Source of the DNA: Candidatus Phytoplasma phoenicium
GTDB taxonomy: Bacteria; Bacillota_I; Bacilli_A; Acholeplasmatales; Acholeplasmataceae
Assembly (NCBI RefSeq): GCF_001189415.1
Contig: NZ_JPSQ01000052.1
Coordinates: 1 to 5,613, forward strand
Direction: 5' to 3'
DNA length: 5,613 nucleotides
The position numbers and the translations under genes were made by a program. The notes under the pieces were generated by a model. It did no database searches and had not been told where the DNA came from. It worked only from the letters and a program-made list of their open reading frames with translations. Below are positions 1-5,613 of this stretch, one piece after another (within the stretch, counting starts at the first letter, position 1; each line of letters opens with the position of its first letter).

Positions 1-284
1 TTATATAGCTGAAACGAAATAAAAATTGAAGATTAATAAAAAAATAAAATAAATTCTTATATCACTTTATAAATCATTATTATTTTTATTATTTTCTCAT
101 TTCTAAAATTAAATGTAATTATTACTTTCGGCAATAATATATTCAACAAAAAAATTGACGATAATATAAAAACTCTACTTTCGATAACTTAATAAACTAT
201 TTTTGTTATAATGTTGTTATAAAACAATATAATTTATAATGATTTTAGTATAAATAAAAAAATTACAGAAAAGAACAAATATAG
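1..284. other. Gene-free AT-rich leader upstream of the DegV gene
   Basis: No open frame of useful length, tRNA or rRNA-like segment is visible on either strand. The stretch is almost entirely A and T. An 8-bp direct repeat TACTTTCG occurs at 123-130 and 176-183, and TATAAT-like hexamers cluster at 207-240. It most likely carries the promoter of the downstream gene cluster and perhaps the tail of an intergenic region that begins outside the window. Confidence 0.6.
203..240 (+). promoter_or_regulatory. Possible promoter region with three TATAAT hexamers
   Basis: Exact TATAAT hexamers lie at 207-212, 228-233 and 235-240, 45 to 80 nt ahead of the DegV start. TTGTTA at 203-208 could serve as a -35 for the 228-233 hexamer (19-bp spacer), and a second TTGTTA at 214-219 lies 15 bp before the 235-240 hexamer. 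In DNA this AT-rich, TATAAT arises often by chance and no spacer is ideal. The position just before the first gene of a cluster is the main support. Confidence 0.35.
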
Positions 285-1139
285 ATGAATATAAAAGTAA
301 TTGCCACATCAACTAGTTGTTTAGATTATTATCCTGAATCAATAGATATTGATTTAATTAGAATTAAAATTCATATAAACGATAAGGAATATATCGATGG
401 CGAAACTTTAAAAGCACATGAATTTTATAATTTGTTAAATCAAAATCCTAAATTAATTCCAAAAACTTCACAACCATCAGTAGGAGAATTAATACATTAT
501 TTTAAGCAATTAGCAAATCAAGGTTATAAAGAAGTTTTTATTACTACAATTTCACAACAATTAAGTGGTAGTTTTAATGCAATTGTACAAGCAAGTAAAA
601 TAGTGAAAAAAAAAATTAAAATTATTCCTTATGATACAAATACAGTTTGTTTTTCCGAAGGTTTTTTCGCTTTAGAAGCGCAACGTTTATTATCGGAAGG
701 TTTTTCAGTAGAAAATGTCATTAAACATTTAGATGTTTTGAAAAAAAATAATACTATTTTTTTCGTAGTTAATTCGCTCACTCAGTTAATAAATAATGGT
801 CGTTTAAATAAATTCCAAAGTTTATTAGGAAGATTTTTTGGAGTCAAAACCATTTTACAAGTTAATCAAAATGGACAAATTGTTTTAATTAATAAATACT
901 TAACTGTGGACAAAATTTTAAATTCCTTGATCACTAAAATACAAACTTATACGAAAGGACGACCATTTACTCTTCATATTTTATTTACTGGTAACCCTGA
1001 TTTAAAAGAAAAATTAAGAAAACTACTAGAACAAAAATTCCAATTATTTAATATTTTAGCAATACCTTCTACTCCTGCTATAGGCGCTCACGTAGGGAAT
1101 AATGTTGTTGGAGTAGGTATTTTTTTGCATTCACAATAA
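285..1139 (+). CDS. DegV family fatty-acid-binding protein (FakB-like)
   Basis: Encodes 284 residues, the usual DegV length. DegV/FakB proteins hold a single fatty acid in a cleft and, in Firmicutes, present it to the kinase FakA for phosphorylation, feeding exogenous fatty acids into phospholipids. They are cytosolic. Visible signatures: N-terminal strand IKVIATSTSC (3-12), TSQPS (61-65) at the fatty-acid carboxylate site, ISQQLSGSFNA (89-99), DTNTVCFSEG (117-126), VNSLTQLINNGR (162-173), and a C-terminal loop GAHVGNNVVGVG (267-278). In most relatives that last loop reads H-x-GPGA-x-G; the proline-glycine pair is replaced here by NN. No signal peptide or membrane segment is seen. The ATG at 285 has only a weak purine-rich ribosome site (AGAAAAG, 267-273), but the protein begins at the expected point. 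A role in scavenging host fatty acids would suit a parasite; that is inference, and no FakA partner is in the window. Confidence 0.9.
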   Translation: MNIKVIATSTSCLDYYPESIDIDLIRIKIHINDKEYIDGETLKAHEFYNLLNQNPKLIPKTSQPSVGELIHYFKQLANQGYKEVFITTISQQLSGSFNAIVQASKIVKKKIKIIPYDTNTVCFSEGFFALEAQRLLSEGFSVENVIKHLDVLKKNNTIFFVVNSLTQLINNGRLNKFQSLLGRFFGVKTILQVNQNGQIVLINKYLTVDKILNSLITKIQTYTKGRPFTLHILFTGNPDLKEKLRKLLEQKFQLFNILAIPSTPAIGAHVGNNVVGVGIFLHSQ

Positions 1140-1164
1140 TGTATTCATTACAAGAGGTTATATT

Positions 1165-2040
1165 ATGCTATATAATCATAATCAACAACTAAATAAATTA
1201 AAAAGAGCACAACAAATATTAACAATTTTAAAAAATCAAGGTTTCGAAGCTTTTATCGTTGGCGGCGCTGTACGTGATTTTTGTTTACGTCTTCCTTTTC
1301 AAGATATTGATATTACTACTAACGCAAACTTTCAACATATTCAACAATTTTTTTCTTTATGTTCCGAAAGAAATATTTATGGTTCATATCGTATTTTATT
1401 TGAAGAAGAAAGTTTTGATATTGCCACTTATAGAAAAGAAGGTTCTTATTTAGATCATAGACACCCTTCTTCTATAGAATTTACTAATGATATTAAGGAT
1501 GATATATTAAGGCGCGATTTTACCATTAACGCTCTTTTAATGGATGAAAAAAAAAATATTATCGATTATGTTGATGGATTAAATGATTTAATGCATCATC
1601 GCATTAAAGCAATTAAGAATCCTAATCAAAAATTAAAAGAAGATGCTTTAAGAATCATGAAATTGTTTTATTTACAAGCAAAATTAAATTTCAACATAGA
1701 GACTCGAACATATCAAGCTTTAATATTGCATATTAGTTTATTAAAGAAACTAAAAGCTGACAAAATTTTACAAGAAATCCTTAAAATTTTAAATCAAAAA
1801 TATTGGAAGCGAGTTTTTATCTCGTTCCAACAAACTAAAGCACTAACTTTTTTAAATGGTTTTGCAAAAGGGATTTTATTTGTCTTAGAACATGAGATTA
1901 CTCATCTTGAAGAAAAAATATTTTTAGGTCTTTCTTTTATTTTAGATCAAACTTTAATTAAACATTTTCCTTTTGATAAAAAAAGAAAAAAAATTATGCA
2001 ACACATTGCTCATCAATATTTTCAAAAAAGAGTTTTTTAA
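1165..2040 (+). CDS. cca: Class II CCA-adding tRNA nucleotidyltransferase, short form
   Basis: Encodes 291 residues. The family adds or repairs the 3'-terminal CCA of tRNAs from CTP and ATP without a nucleic-acid template, in the cytosol. The nucleotidyltransferase head is complete: GGAVRD (33-38), the metal-binding DID within QDIDITT (46-52), the flexible-loop segment ATYRKEGSYLDHRHP (87-101), RRDFTINAL (116-124) and DYVDG (134-138). The nucleotide-choosing EDxxR is present as EDALR (159-163). Bacterial relatives are commonly around 400 residues, so much of the helical body and tail that grips the tRNA elbow is missing or reduced. The frame ends at a clean TAA, followed by non-coding sequence. 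A good ribosome site, AAGAGG (1152-1157), sits 7 nt before the ATG, and the gene starts 25 nt after DegV, so the two are probably one transcript. A poly(A) polymerase of the same family is the main alternative; the RRD and EDxxR residues favour CCA addition. Confidence 0.88.
   Translation: MLYNHNQQLNKLKRAQQILTILKNQGFEAFIVGGAVRDFCLRLPFQDIDITTNANFQHIQQFFSLCSERNIYGSYRILFEEESFDIATYRKEGSYLDHRHPSSIEFTNDIKDDILRRDFTINALLMDEKKNIIDYVDGLNDLMHHRIKAIKNPNQKLKEDALRIMKLFYLQAKLNFNIETRTYQALILHISLLKKLKADKILQEILKILNQKYWKRVFISFQQTKALTFLNGFAKGILFVLEHEITHLEEKIFLGLSFILDQTLIKHFPFDKKRKKIMQHIAHQYFQKRVF
2024..2038 (+). terminator. Weak A6/T6 hairpin at the end of cca
   Basis: AAAAAA, GAG, TTTTTT overlap the last codons of the CCA gene, giving a 6-bp stem with a 3-nt loop and a U-run. 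It contains no G-C pairs in the stem, so it would be a poor intrinsic terminator. It is listed because it is the only candidate between cca and the next gene. Confidence 0.15.
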
Positions 2041-2127
2041 TAATATGTATCAATTTTAAACTTAATTTTGTTTTGTATGATCATTGTTTTTTAAAAACTA
2101 ATATTTTTAAATAAAAAGAGAGAGAAA

Positions 2128-3090
2128 ATGTATAAAAATCAAACTCAAATTTTAAAAGAAAAAAAAATAGGAGAAAATTTTTGTTTAATAGGGAAATTAA
2201 TCAATCATAATAAAGGTGAAAATTTTGATAATATTGATCTTTTGTTACCTGCAAATTTTAGTGTTAATATAAAATTAGAAGTACCTTGGAATTCCAAATA
2301 TTTAAATAAAGAAAAAATTTATGTTGTTCAAGTAGTCTTAACTGAAAAAAAAACAAAAAATATATTATTGTGTCAAAATATTAAGTTAATTGAAAAAGTA
2401 GCGAATTTAGAAGATATTTATAAATATTATCAATGTTTTTTTTCTTGTGCACCAATTTCTTTTCAAATAATAGATGACTTAATTCAGTCTTTTTTAGCAC
2501 AAATTAAAAATAAAATTATTTACCAAATTACTTCTAATTTATATTTACGTTATCAATATTCCTTTTTGATTTCTCCTGCTGCTTTTAAAATGCACCATGA
2601 TTATTATGGTGGTTTAGGTTATCACGTATCAAATATGTTGAAAATAAGTGTTAATTTTTTAACTACTTATCCTTATTTAAATAAAGATTTATTATACGCA
2701 GGTATTATTTTGCATGATATGTCTAAAATCGAAGAGTTTAATTTTGAAGAAAAAAATTATACTCAAAAAGGTATTTTATTAGGACATTTAGTTTTAGGAG
2801 CCAATCAAATACATCAAGAAGCCTTATCATTAGGTTATCAAGATACTGAAGAAGTTTTATTATTAAAACATTTAATTATTTCACATCATGGATTGTTAGA
2901 ATATGGTTCAGCTAAAAAACCTCAAATTGGCGAAGCTTTAATATTATGGTATTTAGATGATATAGATGCTAAATTAACTGCTTTAGGAGATAAATTACTA
3001 CAAACATCTAAAGGAAATTTTACCATTCCTTTAAATGCCTTAGAAAAAAGATGTTTTTATAAACCAAATTTATCTAAAAAAGATGAATAA
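2128..3090 (+). CDS. yhaM: YhaM-type 3'-5' exoribonuclease (OB fold plus HD domain)
   Basis: Encodes 320 residues, close to the length of Bacillus subtilis YhaM (about 314). YhaM degrades RNA, and to some extent single-stranded DNA, from the 3' end using a metal-dependent HD domain; an N-terminal OB-fold helps bind nucleic acid. The first 90 residues fit the small beta-rich OB region. The HD domain follows: KMHHDYYGGLGYHVSNM (154-170), HDMSKIEEF (196-204) with the His-Asp pair, GHLVLG (219-224), the signature ISHHGLLEYGSAKKP (251-265), EA (269-270) and the late acidic cluster DDIDA (277-281). These segments are in the family's order and all metal ligands appear present. The start is supported by a purine-rich AAGAGAGAG at 2116-2124 just before the ATG. 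It lies 87 nt after cca on the same strand, so it may share that transcript or have its own promoter in the spacer. Both neighbouring enzymes act on RNA 3' ends, which may be coincidence. Confidence 0.9.
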   Translation: MYKNQTQILKEKKIGENFCLIGKLINHNKGENFDNIDLLLPANFSVNIKLEVPWNSKYLNKEKIYVVQVVLTEKKTKNILLCQNIKLIEKVANLEDIYKYYQCFFSCAPISFQIIDDLIQSFLAQIKNKIIYQITSNLYLRYQYSFLISPAAFKMHHDYYGGLGYHVSNMLKISVNFLTTYPYLNKDLLYAGIILHDMSKIEEFNFEEKNYTQKGILLGHLVLGANQIHQEALSLGYQDTEEVLLLKHLIISHHGLLEYGSAKKPQIGEALILWYLDDIDAKLTALGDKLLQTSKGNFTIPLNALEKRCFYKPNLSKKDE

Positions 3091-3147
3091 TTTTCAATTC
3101 ATAAAGTATTGTATCCAAAAGAAAATTTTTGTTTCACTAACATTATT

Positions 3148-3170
3148 TGAGCTGTTCCGTTTTTTAGACA
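3148..3170 (+). repeat. Possible solitary IS3-family terminal repeat
   Basis: The sequence ends in TTCCGTTTTTTAGACA (3155-3170). On the opposite strand it begins TGTCTAAAAAACGGAACAG, resembling IS3/IS150-group ends that start with TG, then an A-run, then G-rich bases. No matching partner end or transposase lies to its left, because yhaM ends at 3090, so it would be a solo remnant. Its last nine bases plus one (TTTAGACAA, 3163-3171) are the exact reverse complement of TTGTCTAAA at 3263-3271, the left tip of the neighbouring candidate element. The family assignment rests on resemblance alone. Confidence 0.3.
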
Positions 3171-3263
3171 AATTTAATTTTTAAAATCATTCTTTAAGAC
3201 TAAAAAATACTGGATAATTTCCTCTCTTTTCAAACCAACAAATTATTTAATTAGATTAAAAAT

Positions 3264-3367
3264 TGTCTAAACTTTTTTCATAATTCATTAAGTTCGAAAG
3301 ATATTTTTTTAAATATTTTATCCTTACACTATTTATTTAGGTAAAAAAAATGAAAAAAGTGTCTACA
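3264..3367. mobile_element. Possible 104-bp MITE-like element with TG...CA ends
   Basis: The left end TGTCTAAACTTTTTTCAT (3264-3281) and the reverse complement of the right end (3350-3367; TGTAGACACTTTTTTCAT) match at 15 of 18 positions. The outermost bases are TG and CA, as in IS3-family elements. The four bases outside each end are both AAAT (3260-3263 and 3368-3371), compatible with a short target duplication. The 68-bp interior has no coding potential. A non-autonomous element moved by an IS3-type transposase would look like this. Caveats: the repeat core is an A/T run, and a 4-bp AAAT match is easy to obtain by chance in such DNA. It could instead be two IS end remnants lying close together. 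Confidence 0.4.
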
Positions 3368-3409
3368 AAATGAAAATAAAATGATCTTTGATATAAATTT
3401 ACCGTTTTT

Positions 3410-3445
3410 CTTTAAAAAAGACGTACTAAAGTAACTTTTTTAAAG
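3410..3445. terminator. Perfect 11-bp AT-rich hairpin, possible bidirectional terminator
   Basis: CTTTAAAAAAG (3410-3420) and CTTTTTTAAAG (3435-3445) are exact reverse complements separated by 14 nt. The hairpin lies 34 nt beyond the stop of the minus-strand transposase and downstream of yhaM on the + strand, so it is placed to end transcripts from both sides. The stem has only two G-C pairs and no separate U-run, so intrinsic termination would be weak; it might instead be part of the IS 3' end. Confidence 0.35.
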
Positions 3446-3478
3446 GTTATATTTTTTGATGTTAATTTAACTAAAAAT

Positions 3479-4418
3479 TTATCTCAGATTTTGAATATAT
3501 TGAGATGGTGTTGAATAGTTTAATTTACTTAAAATCCATTGATTATTCCAAAATCGAGGAAAATGATTGATTATTTTTTTTATTTTATCAGGAGATTTTT
3601 TAAATAAAAAAGGATGTTGATGTTGTAAGATTGTTTTCATTTGGCCGAAAAAGTTTTCAATGATGGCATTGTCTCGTGGATTAGCTTTTCTTGACATGCT
3701 GTTTAAAAAACCTTTTTTCGTTAAAATTTGTTGAATTTTTGGTGATTGATAAACTTGTGCCTTGATCAAAGTGGATGATACATGGATTAGTCATTTTTGG
3801 AAGTTTTTTAATAGTGTTTAAAACTAAATCTTTATTTTGTTGGTTTGAAGTGTGAGAAGCGATGATTTGGTTGTTAAAAGAATCGATAATACAAGAAAAA
3901 TAGAGAAAATCTTGATTAGTTTTAAAATAAGTGATATCAGTAAAAAGTTTTTGAAGAGGTTTGGTGGCCATAAAATTTTGATTGATTAAATTAGGAATTA
4001 TTTGAAGATTATTTTTTAAATGATGATAAGTAAAATTTTTTTTGATTCTTAAGCGACAACTAATGTCATTTTTTTTCATAATAGTATAAACTTTTTTCTT
4101 AGTAATAAATTCATTAAAAGTTTTTTGGTATAAATCAGTGATTTTCCGATGACCATAAAAATATTGAGATTGAGAACATAAAGCTTTAATTCTTTTTTGT
4201 TGTAAAAGGTATTTTTCTTCTTTTTCTTTTAGTTTATTTTTAACTTTTAACCAATAATAATAAGTACTTCTTTTAATTTGAATTGTTTTTAAAATGGTGG
4301 TTAAATTAAGAGTTTGATTAAATTGGTTGACTAAATGAAAAACAATCTTTTTATCAATTTTTTTCATCTTTTCAATGATTTTTTGTAACAATTTAATTTT
4401 TTGTTTTAATTTTTGCAT
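3479..4418 (-). pseudogene. IS3-family (IS150-like) transposase, frameshifted and 5'-truncated IS
   Basis: Read on the minus strand, the first frame runs from ATG at 4418. It has a lysine-rich, coiled-coil-like start (residues 1-25), an HTH_21-type segment with YFYGHRKITDLYQ (86-98) and KKVYTIMKKNDIS (108-120), and the start of the integrase core with TDITYF (160-165) and HFDQG (216-220). The frame then derails. The adjacent frame carries the rest: YQSPKIQQILTKKG, NSMSRKANPRDNAIIENFFG, and an ending NYSTPSQYIQNLR. Removing one base from the three-base run at 3751-3753 gives DQGTSYQSPK and a continuous 312-residue protein. In it the catalytic residues are D161, D218 and E254, with the 35-residue D-E gap typical of IS3 transposases. 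The shift splits the active site, so the copy is probably dead unless the base is a sequencing error. The orfA helix-turn-helix protein and outer inverted repeat expected upstream are absent, because the sequence changes to plant DNA beyond about 4420. Confidence 0.85.
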
Positions 4419-4470
4419 CTTAATACCAATTATCGTGCTGATAATGTTTTACTGGGAATGCTATTTGAAG
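4419..4470. other. Junction between bacterial IS and plant DNA
   Basis: To the left is the AT-rich transposase; to the right is plant RPS26 coding sequence. The minus-strand frame stays open only eight codons above the ATG at 4418 before a TAA (4449-4451). On the + strand, CTGAT (4438-4442) fits the plant branch-point pattern CTRAY, 27 nt ahead of an AG (4469-4470) that could be a 3' splice site. If that is right, plant DNA begins at or before about 4438 and the true join lies within roughly 4419-4437. Alternatively, the codons for F-E just before the A-Y-T-L-P motif belong to the exon and the join is closer to 4460. The exact base cannot be fixed by eye. Confidence 0.6.
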
Positions 4471-5525
4471 CTTACACTCTTCCTAAGCTGTATGCAAAGA
4501 TGCAATACTGTGTTTCTTGCGCCATCCACTCTCACGTTGTGAGGGTTCGATCGCGGGAAAACAGGAGGAACCGTGAACCCCCACAGCGTTTCAGGCGTCG
4601 GGTATGTTCTAATTTTCGTCAGCCATTTATTTTATATCTCTTATTTGCTTTTAGGTTCTGCCTCTATGCCTTTTAGTCTATGGTTCAGTGTGAGGTTCAC
4701 TTTCTTTAAATCCGATGATTTCTGTTTGTTCAATACTTATATCTTTTCATAATTTGGTGTCTAGAATTGAAACATTGTACATTATATTTCAGTGGATGAG
4801 TCTGTATATGTACAAAACTTCATGAATGTAGGAGCTAAATACCCGATACCACGATGAATTCCTTAATAAGGTTCAAATATACCCAATGTCAAAGACTCTG
4901 TTCTATATGCCTTTTTTTCTTAGGATACAGTCAGGACTTGTATGTTTTTTTCTTTTTATGGAAATAGCGAGCAAGGTTGGTTAGTTAATTTTTAGATTCA
5001 AATGCATTTGCATTGAGGTTATCAAATCTGCAAGCATTAGAAATTTGTGCTAGTCATCTGGGTGCACGCTTTAAGCACTTAGAGTGAAACTTGGTTTGCC
5101 GTTTTCTTCCTGGTTCTTATTTTTTTCATGAAGAAGTTGGGTAAATGTTCAAACTTGGCATGATTTGGTTGTGCAATCATTGTGCTTTCTTTGTTAATGA
5201 CATTGAGGAGCTGGACTGGCAAATGATTTTGGTTTGAATTTGTTGCCTTAGTTCATGATTATATTTACCATCATAGTATTATCTCTATATTCACTGGCGG
5301 AGTATTTTCTCCCAAAAAATTTCTAATATATGCTTTTGATTTTTGTATTCAGCTGTTTGCACGTCTAGGTTTTTATTTGCGTATATGATTCATCTCTTCC
5401 ATGTTCTTTTAGTTTACGTTTCTATTTCTCTTTGTGCATATCAGGAGGATACACCTAGGCCTGCTGCTCCTGGTGCACCTGGTCAGGCTCCACGCCCAGC
5501 TGGAGCATCAGCTGCTCGTCCATGA
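4471..5525 (+). CDS. RPS26: Plant 40S ribosomal protein eS26, C-terminal part (two exons joined)
   Basis: Partial eukaryotic nuclear gene: exon 4471-4601 joined to exon 5445-5525. The codon for the first alanine is split if the AG at 4469-4470 is the acceptor. The first exon gives YTLPKLYAK, which matches the eS26 motif YxxPKxYxK that lies at the mRNA exit of the 40S subunit. Then comes [20 protein letters not shown], holding the second cysteine pair of the zinc site, and [13 protein letters not shown]. The last exon encodes 26 residues beginning [14 protein letters not shown] and ending AARP, the Pro/Ala/Gly-rich plant eS26 tail, then TGA. About 70 of the roughly 130 residues usual in plants are present; the first CxxC pair and the basic N-terminus (exons to the left) are missing. 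The sequence resembles dicot eS26, but I cannot name the species. Base and codon use are unlike the bacterial genes. It has no plausible function inside a bacterium. Confidence 0.93.
4602..5444 (+). other. Spliceosomal GT-AG intron of RPS26, phase 0
   Basis: The 5' splice site reads CGG|GTATGT (intron begins at 4602) and the 3' site reads GTGCATATCAG|GAG (intron ends at 5444), preceded by a pyrimidine-rich tract. Joining the flanks leaves the frame intact and converts RRR directly to EDT as in plant eS26 proteins. The 843-bp interior is T-rich with mixed composition, typical of plant introns. I looked for an intron-encoded box C/D snoRNA, common in ribosomal protein genes, and found no CTGA D box. 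No open frame or repeat of note is visible. Confidence 0.88.
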
Positions 5526-5613
5526 AAAGACACAACACCTGCTGCTCTGTTGCTTTGAGGATGTGCATTGAGGCTATTACTTTTGGCTGCTGCCTTTGCC
5601 ATATTTCCATTTT
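5526..5613 (+). other. Start of RPS26 3' untranslated region
   Basis: The 88 bases after the TGA are T/G-rich and without a sustained open frame, as expected for a plant ribosomal protein 3' UTR. No AATAAA-like polyadenylation signal is reached before the window ends, so the transcript end lies outside. Confidence 0.7.

Larger units (their letters stand above)
3091..3478. other. 388-bp intergenic region rich in IS-end-like repeats
   Basis: No gene is visible on either strand; the longest start-like frame near 3350 stops after seven codons. The region contains several inverted repeats resembling insertion-sequence termini (listed separately) and an AT hairpin near its right edge. A small CAAAA/TTTTG stem at about 3116-3131 could weakly terminate the yhaM transcript. 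The region sits between the yhaM stop and the 3' end of a convergent transposase gene, where remnants of repeated IS insertion would be expected. Confidence 0.6.

Noticed and set aside
123..183. Direct repeat TACTTTCG (123-130, 176-183) as an operator
   Set aside because: Eight bases, 53-nt separation and no symmetry; too little to separate from chance in a low-complexity leader.
1259..1453. 64-residue + strand frame inside cca
   Set aside because: It overlaps the catalytic head of the CCA enzyme in another frame, has no ribosome site, and is a leucine/phenylalanine-rich shadow of AT-rich codons.
285..3090. Mycoplasma-type code (TGA as Trp)
   Set aside because: The tryptophans in the CCA and YhaM proteins use TGG, and the standard code gives full-length family proteins, consistent with phytoplasma or Acholeplasma and not Mycoplasma.
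3479..3769. Separate 96-residue transposase gene starting at TTG near 3769
   Set aside because: It is the C-terminal half of the same transposase after the one-base shift; it contains the catalytic Glu and has no start signals of its own.
3740..3775. Programmed ribosomal frameshift in the transposase
   Set aside because: IS3 frameshifting occurs at the orfA/orfB overlap on an A-rich slippery run. Here the shift is in the DDE domain at CAAGTTTATC, with no slippery heptamer.
4413..4676. 87-residue + strand open frame as a bacterial gene
   Set aside because: It starts at a TTG within transposase sequence, contains plant eS26 residues, then runs past the GTATGT splice site into intron. It is a chance fusion across the junction.
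4602..5444. snoRNA in the RPS26 intron
   Set aside because: Some GATGA-like strings occur (for example near 4713 and 4853), but no CTGA D box or paired terminal stem was found, and no clear H/ACA structure was seen.
5343..5525. 60-residue + strand open frame
   Set aside because: The first part is intron read-through; only the last 26 codons from 5445 belong to the terminal eS26 exon.
4471..5525. Horizontal transfer of a plant gene into a phytoplasma genome
   Set aside because: The gene fragment keeps a spliceosomal intron, lacks its 5' exons, and abuts an IS cut off mid-element at the same point. A misassembly or contaminant explains this more simply.

Overview
The window joins two unrelated kinds of DNA. 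Bases 1 to about 4420 are very AT-rich bacterial sequence of the kind found in phytoplasmas (wall-less plant pathogens, Mollicutes/Acholeplasmatales). The pointers are extreme A/T codon choice, short spacers, TAA stops, TGG (not TGA) for tryptophan, and an IS3-type transposase like those common in phytoplasmas. Bases from about 4471 to the end are clearly less AT-rich and are plant nuclear DNA: the last two exons, the intron between them, and the start of the 3' UTR of the gene for cytosolic ribosomal protein eS26 (RPS26).

Bacterial part. A non-coding leader (1-284) with several TATAAT-like hexamers precedes three genes on the + strand. These are a DegV-family fatty-acid-binding protein (285-1139), a short class II CCA-adding tRNA nucleotidyltransferase (1165-2040) and a YhaM-type 3'-5' exoribonuclease with an HD domain (2128-3090). 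The first two are 25 nt apart and probably co-transcribed; the third follows after 87 nt. Two of the three act on RNA 3' ends.

The gene-free stretch 3091-3478 looks like a graveyard of insertion-sequence ends. It holds a lone IS3-like terminus (about 3148-3170), a possible 104-bp MITE-like element with 18-bp inverted ends and an AAAT duplication (3264-3367), and a perfect 11-bp AT hairpin (3410-3445). On the minus strand, 4418-3479 is an IS3-family (IS150-like) transposase broken by one extra base in its catalytic domain. Removing that base restores the D-D-(35)-E spacing and a 312-residue protein. Its orfA and outer IS end are missing because the bacterial sequence stops there.

Plant part. 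An exon end (4471-4601), an 843-bp phase-0 GT-AG intron (4602-5444) and the terminal exon (5445-5525) encode about 70 C-terminal residues of eS26. A spliceosomal gene beside a bacterial IS is best explained by a chimeric contig from infected plant tissue, with transfer in either direction much less likely. I see no convincing new biological system. The points most worth a second look are the junction, the MITE-like element, the broken transposase and the unusually short CCA enzyme.
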